DNA of 64,000 nt from Dysosmobacter segnis (GCF_014297285.1 NZ_JACOQI010000003.1:124001-188000), one strand, 5' to 3'. Shown: positions 27,118-35,509, counted from the first letter of the stretch. Numbers and translations: made by a program. The notes: a model not told the origin generated them from the letters alone.

Positions 27118-27271
27118 TCTGTTCCTCCCATAAATCAAATAGGTTAAAATGCTTCCTGTTGCCGTTCTCCCCAAAAGCCGTTTTCCTGCCCCATTCCTGC
27201 GGTGTTTCCCTGCATTGGTGCGCCGAATGCGTCACTTCTCCTGCCGGTCATATCCCTTTTGGACGGTCATT

Positions 27272-27339
27272 CACTTGTCAAGGTACTGTGTGGCACGAAA
27301 TTACCAACTGCAATCATCATAGCGGACTATCCTTGACAA
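27272..27339. promoter_or_regulatory. Divergent-region inverted repeat TTGTCAAGG ... CCTTGACAA
   Basis: Perfect 9-bp arms at 27272-27280 and 27331-27339, separated by 50 bases, in the 302-base gap between the helix-turn-helix gene and the first cargo gene. The right arm overlaps a TTGACA -35 box. A pair of operators bound by the element's regulator would fit. Confidence 0.5.
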
Positions 27340-27361
27340 AACAATACTTCTGCGATACCAT
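27333..27361 (+). promoter_or_regulatory. Promoter for the DUF6076-like gene
   Basis: TTGACA (27333-27338), 17-base spacer, TACCAT (27356-27361); the ATG is 59 bases downstream. Confidence 0.68.
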
Positions 27362-27419
27362 GAGTGTAACGGATATAACTAAATTATATAATTACCATAA
27401 ACAAAGGCAGGGGATAGGG

Positions 27420-28460
27420 ATGGAGAATCAGTTTATACGGCATGAGCCATGTTTTGAGAGGATTTTGTTTGTCCTGACGCTGGACAGGAAGAAAATGAAA
27501 GAGCGGATTTTGATTGGGGAAGAACAGCAGATCCGCTTCCGTCTGAACGGGAGCCAAAACGCAGAGGTGCTTTGTGATATGACACGCCCACTGGGAACTT
27601 TTTTGATAAACTTTGAGCGTGACACGGACAGAGACTGGAACTTATACGGGCTTTCTCCGCTGCGGCAAGCTCTCCACTCCAACCGATGGAAACAGCCGGA
27701 GCTGGAGCAGGCGGCAAGCGAATTTCTTTGGGAGAAATATCTTAGCAACGACCCTCTGAAAATGTATGTGGCGTTCCGTATCTGGAACAGCTATCTGCTT
27801 GCCAGAGAACCTCGTGACCGTAACGCTGCCTGTGACCGCTTCATGGATAAAATGAGCAGCCTGACCGGGGTATTCCATAACGAAGCCATGAGCTTTGACA
27901 GAGAAACAGGAAAACCGAAACATTTTCAAACTGGCAGCCTTTATTTCAAAGGCGCACCGTCAGAAGATACCCGGCTTGACCTCTGGTTCCCGGACAACCG
28001 GCGCACAGAAGAATGTGTGTCTGCCTATGCGTCCCTCTACCCCTTGATTACCTATTATCTGAACAGGCTGAATGACTGGGGGCTTTGCTTCCGGCAGTGC
28101 AAGGTCTGCGGGAAATATTTTCTGGCAAAGAGCCAGCGGTATGAGCTGTGCAGCGACAAGTGCCGAAAAGTACAGGCGCTTCAAAACAAGCGGGAATTTG
28201 ACGAGAGGGCAAGAGAAAACAACTATGACCTGCTTTATAAAAATGAATGCCAGAACTGGCGCAACAAAATAAACCGAGTAAAAAATACCGCAGGCTTTCC
28301 GGCTGACCGTCTGGAAAAAATACAGGTTGCCTTTTCCGACTTTAAGAAAGAAGCCTTGCAGAGAAAAAAGGCTGTAAAAACAGGAACAGCCAGCCCGAAA
28401 GAATTTACGGACTGGCTGTATCTGCAAAGTAATGTAATTGTGGAACTGACAGAATACTAA
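27420..28460 (+). CDS. Uncharacterised zinc-finger protein (DUF6076-like)
   Basis: A 346-residue soluble protein of unknown function. The recognisable part is CKVCGKYFLAKSQRYELCSDKCRK at about residues 227-250, a four-cysteine treble-clef-like finger seen in CGNR-type and DUF6076 proteins. The N-terminal half is mixed alpha/beta without known motifs; the C-terminal 90 residues are helical and basic. The ATG at 27420 follows AGGGGATAGGG; a longer frame from 27159 crosses the promoter. It is the first gene of the plus-strand cargo and could be a regulator, but no more can be said. Confidence 0.72.
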   Translation: MENQFIRHEPCFERILFVLTLDRKKMKERILIGEEQQIRFRLNGSQNAEVLCDMTRPLGTFLINFERDTDRDWNLYGLSPLRQALHSNRWKQPELEQAASEFLWEKYLSNDPLKMYVAFRIWNSYLLAREPRDRNAACDRFMDKMSSLTGVFHNEAMSFDRETGKPKHFQTGSLYFKGAPSEDTRLDLWFPDNRRTEECVSAYASLYPLITYYLNRLNDWGLCFRQCKVCGKYFLAKSQRYELCSDKCRKVQALQNKREFDERARENNYDLLYKNECQNWRNKINRVKNTAGFPADRLEKIQVAFSDFKKEALQRKKAVKTGTASPKEFTDWLYLQSNVIVELTEY

Positions 28461-28473
28461 ATTTTTTTCTCGT

Positions 28474-28506
28474 TGTGAGGTTTCTGTGACATTTTGCTGA
28501 TACTAT
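28474..28506 (+). promoter_or_regulatory. Response-regulator box and promoter for the two-component operon
   Basis: Two 11-bp direct repeats, TGTGAGGTTTC (28474-28484) and TGTGACATTTT (28485-28495), lie 5 bases before TACTAT (28501-28506). They replace the -35 box, as for OmpR-type activators, and match the arrangement ahead of the ABC gene. Confidence 0.75.
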
Positions 28507-28529
28507 AAAAAGAAAAAGGATGTGATACT

Positions 28530-29213
28530 ATGCGAATACTGGTTGTTGAAGATGACCAGCTTTTGAATAAGACATTAAGCTATAATCTGTCGGCTGTCGG
28601 ATATTCCGTGGATGGGGCTATATCAAAGGCTGTTGCCATAAGATTTCTTGAAAAACAGGATTATGATTTAATCGTTTTGGATGTCAATCTGCCAGATGGG
28701 AACGGGTTTGATATATGCCGTGAGGTAAAAGAACGCCGTCCTGATACCGCCGTGATTTTTCTAACCGCAAATGATATGGAAAGCGATATGCTGAAAGGAT
28801 TTGAATTGGGCGCAGATGATTATGTAACAAAGCCCTTTCCTATCAGCGTGTTCCAAAAGAAAGTATCTGCTTTACTGAACCGCATTTCAGCACAATCCGG
28901 CGGAGATTTCTACGATGATGGGAATTTGTATATCAATTTTTCCGAATTATCAGCGTGTCTTGCAGGACAGCCGATTACCCTTACATCATTGGAATATCGT
29001 TTACTAAAAGTGCTGACAAGAAATTCTCAAACTGTCCTGACCCGGCAGGTATTGCTTGAAAAGCTGTGGGATATAGATGAAAATTATGTGGATGAACACG
29101 CACTTACCACAACGATCAGCCGCATCCGCAGTAAAATTGAAACGAACCAGCATTCCTACATCAAAACCGTTTACGGTATGGGCTATATGTGGATTGGAGG
29201 AGCGCAAAAATGA
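28530..29213 (+). CDS. OmpR-family response regulator
   Basis: A 227-residue DNA-binding regulator. The receiver has the acidic pair at residues 8-9, phospho-acceptor Asp51 (LIVLDVNLPDG) and the KPF motif near 104; the winged helix has TSLEYRLLKVL and the terminal KTVYGMGYMW. Base composition is AT-rich, unlike the chromosome. It overlaps the sensor kinase by ATGA. Direct repeats before this gene and before the ABC ATPase gene suggest it controls both. VanR- or BceR-like in general type; the ligand is unknown. Confidence 0.93.
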   Translation: MRILVVEDDQLLNKTLSYNLSAVGYSVDGAISKAVAIRFLEKQDYDLIVLDVNLPDGNGFDICREVKERRPDTAVIFLTANDMESDMLKGFELGADDYVTKPFPISVFQKKVSALLNRISAQSGGDFYDDGNLYINFSELSACLAGQPITLTSLEYRLLKVLTRNSQTVLTRQVLLEKLWDIDENYVDEHALTTTISRIRSKIETNQHSYIKTVYGMGYMWIGGAQK

Positions 29214-30241
29214 TTTCAAAAAAACTCTCCTTAAATAAAGTCTGCATAATACTGGCAACTACCATTTTACTTTTATCCGTGGTCATGTTTTCGGTTCTAT
29301 ATATCCTGACAAAAGAAATGTCTGTGGTATTTTGTAGCATGGCGTTCTGTCTGCTTTTTCTGCTTTGTGTTACTGTTTTTGTGATACTGATACGGCGAAA
29401 GCTGACTTTGTTTTCTGAAATACTTTGCTGCACCTTAGACGAAATGATGAATGGAAAAATAGATATATCACAGGTTGCCGAAGAAGAAAACCTATTTTAT
29501 AAAATCAATCATCGGCTGGTGCGTCTTTATGAGGTTATGCAGGAAAGCAAAAACAGCGTTGCCAGTGAACGAGCTGACTTACAGGAATTGATTTCCGATA
29601 TTTCTCATCAGGTAAAGACACCGATAGCAAACTTAAAAATGGTAAATGCCACCTTATTAGAACAAGAAGTGCCATCGGATAAACAGCGGGAATTTCTGCT
29701 TGCCAGTGGCACACAGCTTGATAAACTGGATTTCTTAATGCAGGCTATGATAAAAACATCCCGGCTTGAAACGGGTGTTATCTCACTTGAAAAGAAACAG
29801 CAGCCCATTTATGATACTCTTGCTATGGCTCTGGGTGGTATCTTTCTGAACGCTGAAAGGAAGCACATACAAGTTGAAGTAAACTGCCCGGAAACATTGG
29901 TTGTTTCCCATGACCGCAAATGGACGGCAGAAGCCCTATTTAACATATTGGATAATGCAGTTAAGTACACGCCGGAGTACGGTTCTATCCGTGTTTGCGT
30001 TGAAAGCTGGGAAATGCACCTGAAAGTCAGCATCACTGATACCGGCAAAGGTATTCCCGAAAACCAACAGGGAGCAATTTTTAGGCGCTTTTATCGGGAA
30101 GAAAATGTCCACGATATAGAGGGAATCGGCATTGGGCTGTATCTCGCAAGGGAAATTATTAGCTTGCAGAACGGTTATATACAAGTAACTTCTCAAGTAG
30201 GAACAGGCTCAACATTCTCCGTTTTTCTTCCCCATGAATAA
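29210..30241 (+). CDS. Sensor histidine kinase, short-loop membrane type
   Basis: A 343-residue kinase with two transmembrane helices (about residues 9-33 and 38-62) separated by only a few residues, so it has almost no extracellular sensor. This is the intramembrane-sensing layout of BceS-type kinases that monitor an ABC transporter. The phosphorylated His133 is in SDISHQVKTPIANLK, followed by N-box NILDNAVKYTP, G1 DTGKGIP and G2 GIGIGLYLARE. The start overlaps the regulator stop. The ABC transporter downstream is its likely partner. Confidence 0.92.
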   Translation: MISKKLSLNKVCIILATTILLLSVVMFSVLYILTKEMSVVFCSMAFCLLFLLCVTVFVILIRRKLTLFSEILCCTLDEMMNGKIDISQVAEEENLFYKINHRLVRLYEVMQESKNSVASERADLQELISDISHQVKTPIANLKMVNATLLEQEVPSDKQREFLLASGTQLDKLDFLMQAMIKTSRLETGVISLEKKQQPIYDTLAMALGGIFLNAERKHIQVEVNCPETLVVSHDRKWTAEALFNILDNAVKYTPEYGSIRVCVESWEMHLKVSITDTGKGIPENQQGAIFRRFYREENVHDIEGIGIGLYLAREIISLQNGYIQVTSQVGTGSTFSVFLPHE

Positions 30242-30251
30242 CCTGTTTTTT

Positions 30252-30332
30252 TGAAATGTCACAGGATTGTGACATTTCAGGGCAATTTATTATGTCGGCT
30301 GTGACATTTCTGTGAGGATTGCCCTTTATAAT
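30252..30332 (+). promoter_or_regulatory. Palindrome, response-regulator box and promoter for the ABC operon
   Basis: A perfect 12-bp inverted repeat TGAAATGTCACA / TGTGACATTTCA (30252-30279) is followed by 11-bp direct repeats TGTGACATTTC (30300-30310) and TGTGAGGATTG (30311-30321), then 5 bases to TATAAT (30327-30332). Repeat-to-box spacing is identical to that before the regulator gene. Confidence 0.78.
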
Positions 30333-30363
30333 GAAGCCATCACAAGAAAGGATGGTGTTCTCT

Positions 30364-31029
30364 ATGAGCATTTTAGAAACAAAAAACTTGAAAAAATACT
30401 ATGGCACCGAGCCGAATATCACAAAAGCTCTGGATGGTGTAACTCTCACTGTCGAACAGGGAGAATTTGTTGCCATTGTGGGAACTTCCGGCAGCGGAAA
30501 ATCCACATTGCTCAATATGATGGGGGGCTTGGATGTTCCCACTTCCGGTAATGTAAAGGTCAAGGGAAAAGATTTGTCAGGGCTGAACGATGAACAGCTT
30601 ACGATTTTCCGCAGACGCAATATCGGTTTTATTTTCCAGAACTATAACCTTGTTCCCGTTCTCAATGTATATGAAAACATTGTTTTGCCCGTAGAATTGG
30701 ATGGCGATACAGTAGATAAAAATTTCATGGACGAAGTTGTGCAAATGCTGGCACTCGGCGATAAGCTGCAAAATATGCCGAACAACTTATCCGGCGGTCA
30801 GCAACAGCGTGTAGCGATTGCTCGCGCCCTTGTCTCAAAGCCTGCCATTATATTAGCCGATGAACCAACGGGCAATCTTGACAGTAAAACAAGCAGCGAT
30901 GTATTGGGACTGTTGAAAGTAACAAGCCAGAAATTTCATCAAACGATTGTGATGATTACCCACAATAGCGAGATCGCCCAGCTTGCAGACCGTATTGTCC
31001 GCATTGAGGACGGGAAAATTGCAGAATAA
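30364..31029 (+). CDS. ABC transporter ATP-binding protein (MacB/LolD type)
   Basis: A 221-residue ATPase with Walker [10 protein letters not shown] near residue 42, signature [15 protein letters not shown] near 142 and Walker [14 protein letters not shown]. The GNLDS ending and overall length are those of the LolD/MacB/BceA group that drives FtsX-type permeases, which move substrates by a mechanical stroke rather than through a channel. The permease follows 15 bases later. The ATG at 30364 is favoured over an earlier frame start because AAGGATGG precedes it. Confidence 0.94.
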   Translation: MSILETKNLKKYYGTEPNITKALDGVTLTVEQGEFVAIVGTSGSGKSTLLNMMGGLDVPTSGNVKVKGKDLSGLNDEQLTIFRRRNIGFIFQNYNLVPVLNVYENIVLPVELDGDTVDKNFMDEVVQMLALGDKLQNMPNNLSGGQQQRVAIARALVSKPAIILADEPTGNLDSKTSSDVLGLLKVTSQKFHQTIVMITHNSEIAQLADRIVRIEDGKIAE

Positions 31030-31044
31030 GGGGGGGCAAAAACT

Positions 31045-33621
31045 ATGAATGATATTTTATTTGGAAATAGCAATCGCCCTGTTATCAAAAAATTATCCAA
31101 CCGTTATTTCAAAGCAGGAAAGAGTAGAAATATCATTGCAATTATTGCAATCGCTCTAACTACTATACTCTTTACAACCATTTTTACATTAGGCTCTGGT
31201 TTGATAGATACCGTTCACGACCAAAATATCAGAAAACAAGGTGGCGACGGTCAAGCGGTTTTGAATTATATAAGCGATGAGGTTTTTGATAATATAAAAG
31301 GCAATGAGATGATTGAACAGATTGCCTATACAAAGGCAGTGTCTTATCATATCAATAATCCCGGACTGGAAAAATGGCGTGCTGATATGTGGTTTATGGA
31401 CGATACTGCTTTGAAGTTTGCACGGTATGAGCCAACAACGGGACACCGTCCTGAAGCAGAGAATGAAATTATGGCTGATACCAAAACGCTGGACGCACTT
31501 GGTATTCCTGCTGAAATCGGAGCAACCGTAACTTTGGACTATCAAATTAAAGGGATTTCATATTCAAAGAATTTTGTACTATGCGGATTTTGGGAAACAG
31601 ACAGCCTAAGTAATATTGGACGACTTATTGTTTCTAAAGCCTTTGTTGACAATAATTCTGAACTTTTAACATACACCTATCCCGAAGATAATGACTATTC
31701 CGGCGTAGTCGCCGCTTATGTTATGTTTCATGGAAACGGAGCTATCGAATCAAAATTACATCAGCTTCTTGCTGAAACGGGCTATACTTGTGATACTATG
31801 GGCGGAAGTCCATCAGATGACAATTATGTGATCGCTCGTGTTAGTCCTGCATATCAAGGCAGTAACTTTTTAGAAAATCCAGCTTTATTGATTTCGGGGA
31901 TTGTTGGCATACTTTTAATTATGATAACAGGGTATTTGATTATATATAATATTTTCCAAATCTCTGTCATTCAAGATATTCAATCCTACGGACAGCTTAA
32001 AACTTTAGGCACAACAAAACGACAAATAAAGAAACTTATCAGCAAACAGGCTATGTTACTTTCCTTTATCGGTATTCCATTCGGCTTGCTAATTGGTTTC
32101 TTTGTTGGACGAGCATTAGTACCATTTTTAATGAACGGCACAGTTTATGCTTCGGACGCAGGAGTAAAAGTAACTGCTAATCCAATTATTTTTATCGGAG
32201 CTGCTTTATTTGCACTTGTTACAGTGATTATTAGCGTAAATAAGCCTGCCAAAATAGCAGGTTCAGTATCGCCTATTGAAGCAATCCGCTATACCGAAAA
32301 TGACGCAACAGCATTTCAAGGCAAAAAGACGTCTAATAAAAAGTCTATACATGGAGCCAAAATTCATCGCATGGCATTATCAAATCTTGGTCGGAACAAG
32401 AAACGTACAATTTTGGTTATTATTTCTATGACTTTGAGTTTGGTATTGTTCAACACTGTATTCACACTTGCAAGCGGCTTTGATGTGGAAAAATATGTAG
32501 AGAAATTTGTAAACAAGGATTTCATCATCTCTACTGCGGATTACTTCAATTTTAAGTTTGGAAATAGCGACAGCAAAAATGACCTTTCCACTTCTTTTAT
32601 TGAAGCAGTTAAGCAAAATCCGGCATTTGATGAGGGTGGCGAGTTATATACTACAAAGATTTTGGAAGAAGCATTTTCTGTCGAGAATGGAGTTACCTCA
32701 AATTATAACAAAGACGCTGAGGGAAATCCTTTGGTTCAATTATATGGAGCAGATGATTTTTTACTGAACTCAATGGATGTTATAGAGGGAACGATTGATT
32801 GGGAAGCATTAAAATCCGGGAACTATGTACTGTATGCCCTGACCGCTGATGACAATGGAAACATTATTGATGACCCTAATATTCATGTTGGCGATACACT
32901 TCACTTCAATCATGTACAAATGAACGGACTTTCCAGTAGTATAGATAATAACTTTGACTGCAAGGTTATGGCAAAGGTGCTAATCAATGAAAACACCGAT
33001 ACGATAAGAAGTACCGGATTTGCAAAGTTCTATATGCCGACGGATGTTTTCTTACCTCTTTGCGAGCAACCTCATTTGGTTAGCTTCCCATTCAATGTAG
33101 TTGACGGTATGGAAGCTGATATGGAGGAATTTTTGAGCAGCTATGTTGAGGACATTGAGCCGAGTATGAATTACGACTCTAAACAAACGTATATCAATTC
33201 CTTTAATGATTTAACCTCTCTGATTATTACCATAGGGGGAGCGTTAAGCATTATCATTGGCTTAATAGGAATTACAAATTTTGTAAACTCTGTTCTTACC
33301 AGCATTATTACACGAAGAAAAGAACTTGCCATGCTTCAAAGTATTGGTATGACAGGAAAACAGCTAAAGAAAATGCTGTCATTTGAGGGCTTATACTATG
33401 CTGCGGGAACAGTTGTTACGTCAATCGTATTTGGTTCTCTGGTATCGGTTATCATTGTAAGAGCAATTTCAAATAGCATTTGGTTTTTCACTTATAAATT
33501 TGTTATTTTCCCTATGTTTGTTATCTATCCATTTTTGATTGCGCTAACGGTTATTATTCCGGCAATCATATATCGAAAGATCGCAAAAACAAGTATTATA
33601 GAACGGCTTCATCAAAACTAA
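31045..33621 (+). CDS. FtsX-type ABC permease with two large outside domains
   Basis: An 858-residue permease built of two FtsX repeats. By hydrophobicity: helix about 27-50, outside domain 51-285, three helices up to about 400, then helix 452-475, outside domain 476-725 and three C-terminal helices (728-848), eight in all. That differs from BceB, which has ten helices and one outside loop, so the system is closer to general FtsX/MacB-like exporters or immunity transporters. Strongly AT-rich. A strong terminator follows. With a short-loop kinase beside it, resistance to a peptide or lipid-targeting compound is the most likely role, but the substrate is unknown. Confidence 0.88.
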   Translation: MNDILFGNSNRPVIKKLSNRYFKAGKSRNIIAIIAIALTTILFTTIFTLGSGLIDTVHDQNIRKQGGDGQAVLNYISDEVFDNIKGNEMIEQIAYTKAVSYHINNPGLEKWRADMWFMDDTALKFARYEPTTGHRPEAENEIMADTKTLDALGIPAEIGATVTLDYQIKGISYSKNFVLCGFWETDSLSNIGRLIVSKAFVDNNSELLTYTYPEDNDYSGVVAAYVMFHGNGAIESKLHQLLAETGYTCDTMGGSPSDDNYVIARVSPAYQGSNFLENPALLISGIVGILLIMITGYLIIYNIFQISVIQDIQSYGQLKTLGTTKRQIKKLISKQAMLLSFIGIPFGLLIGFFVGRALVPFLMNGTVYASDAGVKVTANPIIFIGAALFALVTVIISVNKPAKIAGSVSPIEAIRYTENDATAFQGKKTSNKKSIHGAKIHRMALSNLGRNKKRTILVIISMTLSLVLFNTVFTLASGFDVEKYVEKFVNKDFIISTADYFNFKFGNSDSKNDLSTSFIEAVKQNPAFDEGGELYTTKILEEAFSVENGVTSNYNKDAEGNPLVQLYGADDFLLNSMDVIEGTIDWEALKSGNYVLYALTADDNGNIIDDPNIHVGDTLHFNHVQMNGLSSSIDNNFDCKVMAKVLINENTDTIRSTGFAKFYMPTDVFLPLCEQPHLVSFPFNVVDGMEADMEEFLSSYVEDIEPSMNYDSKQTYINSFNDLTSLIITIGGALSIIIGLIGITNFVNSVLTSIITRRKELAMLQSIGMTGKQLKKMLSFEGLYYAAGTVVTSIVFGSLVSVIIVRAISNSIWFFTYKFVIFPMFVIYPFLIALTVIIPAIIYRKIAKTSIIERLHQN

Positions 33622-33630
33622 ATAATATAG

Positions 33631-33667
33631 AAAAGCTGGAAGCAAAATTAAGTCTGCTTCCAGCTTT
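33631..33667 (+). terminator. Terminator after the ABC permease
   Basis: AAAAGCTGGAAGCA and TGCTTCCAGCTTTT arms with a T-run, 9 bases past the stop. Confidence 0.94.
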
Positions 33668-33738
33668 TTTGTATTTGCTATTGTATGTGGTTGACTAAGG
33701 AATATTGTTTAAGCGTGAGTTTGTGATATTGGGTGTGG

Positions 33739-33758
33739 TATCTTTAACTATGGGAAAC
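33739..33758 (-). repeat. Right terminal inverted repeat of the element
   Basis: On the minus strand reads GTTTCCCATAGTTAAAGATA, 18 of 20 identical to the left end. Host sequence resumes at 33759 with TCCCTGCTCCC, which continues the split XRE gene. Confidence 0.88.
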
Positions 33759-33872
33759 TCCCTGCTCCCAGCGGGACACCGCCTGCCGGGAAACCTCCAA
33801 ATACGACGCCAGCTCCTCCTGGCTGATGCCCTCCCGCTTCCGCAGGCGAATCAGCTTTTCCGAAAAATTCAT
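33759..33872 (-). pseudogene. XRE-family regulator, N-terminal part (split by the mobile element)
   Basis: Encodes MNFSEKLIRLRKREGISQEELASYLEVSRQAVSRWEQG, the first 38 residues of an XRE helix-turn-helix domain, after a GGGAGGAA ribosome site. The frame then enters the element and stops five codons later. Fusing codon 38 to the left flank gives WEQGTALPDAGNLLKLRQRFGVSLDWLL, the usual XRE continuation, so this and 19731-20223 are one interrupted gene. The intact regulator would be about 200 residues with two membrane segments. Confidence 0.9.
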
Positions 33873-34044
33873 AGGCAATTCCTCCCTTGCTTTTGCCCCA
33901 ATTTTACCAAAAAGCGCCGGGCAAGTCCACCACGGCAGGATTTCAGGACCGCAACCAAACGCAACATTTGAAAAAATTCTTGCGAAAACCGTTGAAATCC
34001 GGTAAACTGGCCTCAGAAATTCACCTGTTGGAGGGGAAGCCGCC

Positions 34045-34734
34045 ATGCTGAAGAATATCTTTTTGGATCTGGATGACACCATTTTGAATTTTACCGCCGG
34101 GGAGGCCAAGGCTCTTTCCCAAACGCTGCGGGAGGCAGGCATCGAGCCGACGGTGGCCATTCTGGACCGCTACCACATCATCAATACCGCCCACTGGGAG
34201 CTGCTGGAGGAAGGCCGTCTCACCCGGGACGAGGTTCTGGTGCAGCGCTTTGAGCAGTTATTCCGGGAACTGGGGGTTGACCACAGCGGCAAGGCCATCA
34301 GCGAGCGGTATGAGGTACTGCTCTCCCGCCAGCATGACTTCATGCCCGGTGCGGAGCAGCTTTTGAAGGATCTCTCCTCCCGGTATGACCTGTACCTCGC
34401 CTCCAACGGGGCTGCCGCCGTCCAGAATCCCCGGTTGGATGACGCTGGGCTGCGCCCCTATTTCAAAGGCATTTTCATTTCGGAGGAAATGGGCGCCGAC
34501 AAGCCCTCTAAGGCGTTCTTCGATGCCTGCTTCGCCGCCATTCCCGGCTTCCGGTTAGAGGAAACCGTCATGGTGGGCGACAGTCTGACCTCCGACATCC
34601 GGGGCGGATCGAACGCCGGGCTGCGCACTGTCTGGTTCAACCTCCTCGGGAAGGAACCCCGGGCGGATATCCGGCCGAGCTATACCATCCACGCTCTTTC
34701 GGAGCTTCTCCCCCTTCTGGCATCTACGCAGTAA
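34045..34734 (+). CDS. YjjG-family HAD phosphatase
   Basis: A 229-residue HAD hydrolase. Motif I is FLDLDDTILNF (nucleophile and acid Asp), motif II LASNGA, motif III Lys in GADKPSKAFF and motif IV VGDSLTSDIRGG. The sequence pattern matches the YjjG/YfnB group of non-canonical pyrimidine nucleotidases, which clear mutagenic nucleoside monophosphates; substrate assignment is by family only. Preceded by GGAGGGG. It starts 173 bases from the divergent XRE N-terminal fragment. Confidence 0.9.
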   Translation: MLKNIFLDLDDTILNFTAGEAKALSQTLREAGIEPTVAILDRYHIINTAHWELLEEGRLTRDEVLVQRFEQLFRELGVDHSGKAISERYEVLLSRQHDFMPGAEQLLKDLSSRYDLYLASNGAAAVQNPRLDDAGLRPYFKGIFISEEMGADKPSKAFFDACFAAIPGFRLEETVMVGDSLTSDIRGGSNAGLRTVWFNLLGKEPRADIRPSYTIHALSELLPLLASTQ

Positions 34735-34752
34735 AGCAATTTCATTTTACAT

Positions 34753-35262
34753 CTATTCCGTGGGAATCGACACATCAACGATCTCGATTCCCCGCCGCAA
34801 GGCGTATTCCACCGTGTAGCGGGTCCCGCCGGCGGTGCCGTCAAAGGCGGCGATGAGCAGCATGGCGTGATCCACCATATAGCGGTCCCGCCGCTGCATA
34901 CAGGTGGAAGAATAGGTGTCGGAGACCATGGTCTCCATATCGCACCGGGCAACCAATTCCCGGTAGCGATCCCGCTCCGCCTCCGGCCAGGCGTCCGCCT
35001 GCGTGGGACAGGGAATGGCGGCCTCCACAGTGACCTCCGGATAACGCTCCCGCAGAGCCAGCACCGCCTCACAGAAATAAAGGTCGCAGCCCTGGGCCAT
35101 GCCGCAGAGAAAATGCCGGTACCCCTCCTGATAGGCCAGCAGCACCGCATCGGCGATCCGCTCCTTCAGTCTGACGCAGCGAGGGTCTCTCTCGTTGTAG
35201 CCCCACGGCAGCTTTGCGGGTCTGTGCCCGGTAAAGCAGCAGGATTCCTGTCTGGCAGGCAT
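34753..35262 (-). CDS. SLOG-family protein (DUF1273/YpsA-like)
   Basis: A 169-residue protein with the SLOG nucleotide-binding fold. It opens SCCFTGHRPAKLPWGYNE, the family hallmark, and has FLCGMAQGCDLYFCE in the middle and AAFDGTAGGTRYTVEYALRRG near the end. SLOG proteins bind nucleotide-derived ligands; YpsA affects cell division in Bacillus, but no reaction is known. Convergent with the YjjG-like gene, only 18 bases apart. Confidence 0.88.
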   Translation of the reverse strand: MPARQESCCFTGHRPAKLPWGYNERDPRCVRLKERIADAVLLAYQEGYRHFLCGMAQGCDLYFCEAVLALRERYPEVTVEAAIPCPTQADAWPEAERDRYRELVARCDMETMVSDTYSSTCMQRRDRYMVDHAMLLIAAFDGTAGGTRYTVEYALRRGIEIVDVSIPTE

Positions 35263-35335
35263 CTCCTCACCTCCTCAAGTGTATCGCTTCTATTATAGAA
35301 CATCTGTTCTTTTTTGTAAAGTCAAAAATTAGGGG

Positions 35336-35364
35336 TTGCATTTTTGTTTCTTCTGTCGTATACT
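35336..35364 (+). promoter_or_regulatory. Sigma-A type promoter for ribU
   Basis: TTGCAT (35336-35341), 17-base spacer, TATACT (35359-35364), placed just ahead of the FMN riboswitch. Confidence 0.8.
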
Positions 35365-35392
35365 ATCACCCGAAGAAAACAACTGAATCTTT

Positions 35393-35509
35393 GTCTTCAG
35401 GGCGGGGTGTGATTCCCCACTGGCGGTAAAGTCCGCGACCGGATACTTCGGTGTCCGCTGACTCGGTGAAACTCCGGGACCAACAGTTACAGTCTGGATG
35501 GAAGAAGAT
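35393..35509 (+). promoter_or_regulatory. FMN riboswitch (RFN element)
   Basis: All conserved blocks are present in order: TCTTCAGGGCGGGGTG, ATTCCCCACTGGCGGT, AGTCCGCGA, CTCGGTGAAACTCCGGGACC and ACAGT, then AGTCTGGATGGAAGAAGA. Binding FMN would shut off ribU when flavin is plentiful. About 108 bases separate it from the ribU ATG, enough for an expression platform; a T-rich run follows at about 35545. Confidence 0.97.

Larger units (their letters stand above)
20224..33758. mobile_element. Integrative mobilizable element, serine-recombinase type
   Basis: The 13,535-bp insert is bounded by imperfect inverted ends: GTTTCCCTTAATTAAAGATA at 20224-20243 and the complement of GTTTCCCATAGTTAAAGATA at 33739-33758, 18 of 20 matching. 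Host flanks share a CCC triplet at both junctions, and joining them restores an XRE regulator frame. It carries a large serine recombinase, a TnpW-like protein, VapE and CHC2 replication-type proteins, a MobA/MobL relaxase with DUF3847, oriT, a helix-turn-helix protein and cargo genes. There are no coupling or secretion genes, so it is mobilizable rather than self-transmissible. Organisation recalls the Tn4451 group. Confidence 0.93.

Noticed and set aside
31045..33621. BceB-type bacitracin permease
   Set aside because: Two large outside domains and about eight helices in 858 residues; BceB has ten helices and a single large loop in about 640 residues.
20224..33758. Prophage or self-transmissible conjugative element
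   Set aside because: No capsid, tail, portal, coupling protein or type IV secretion genes; relaxase plus oriT only, so mobilizable.
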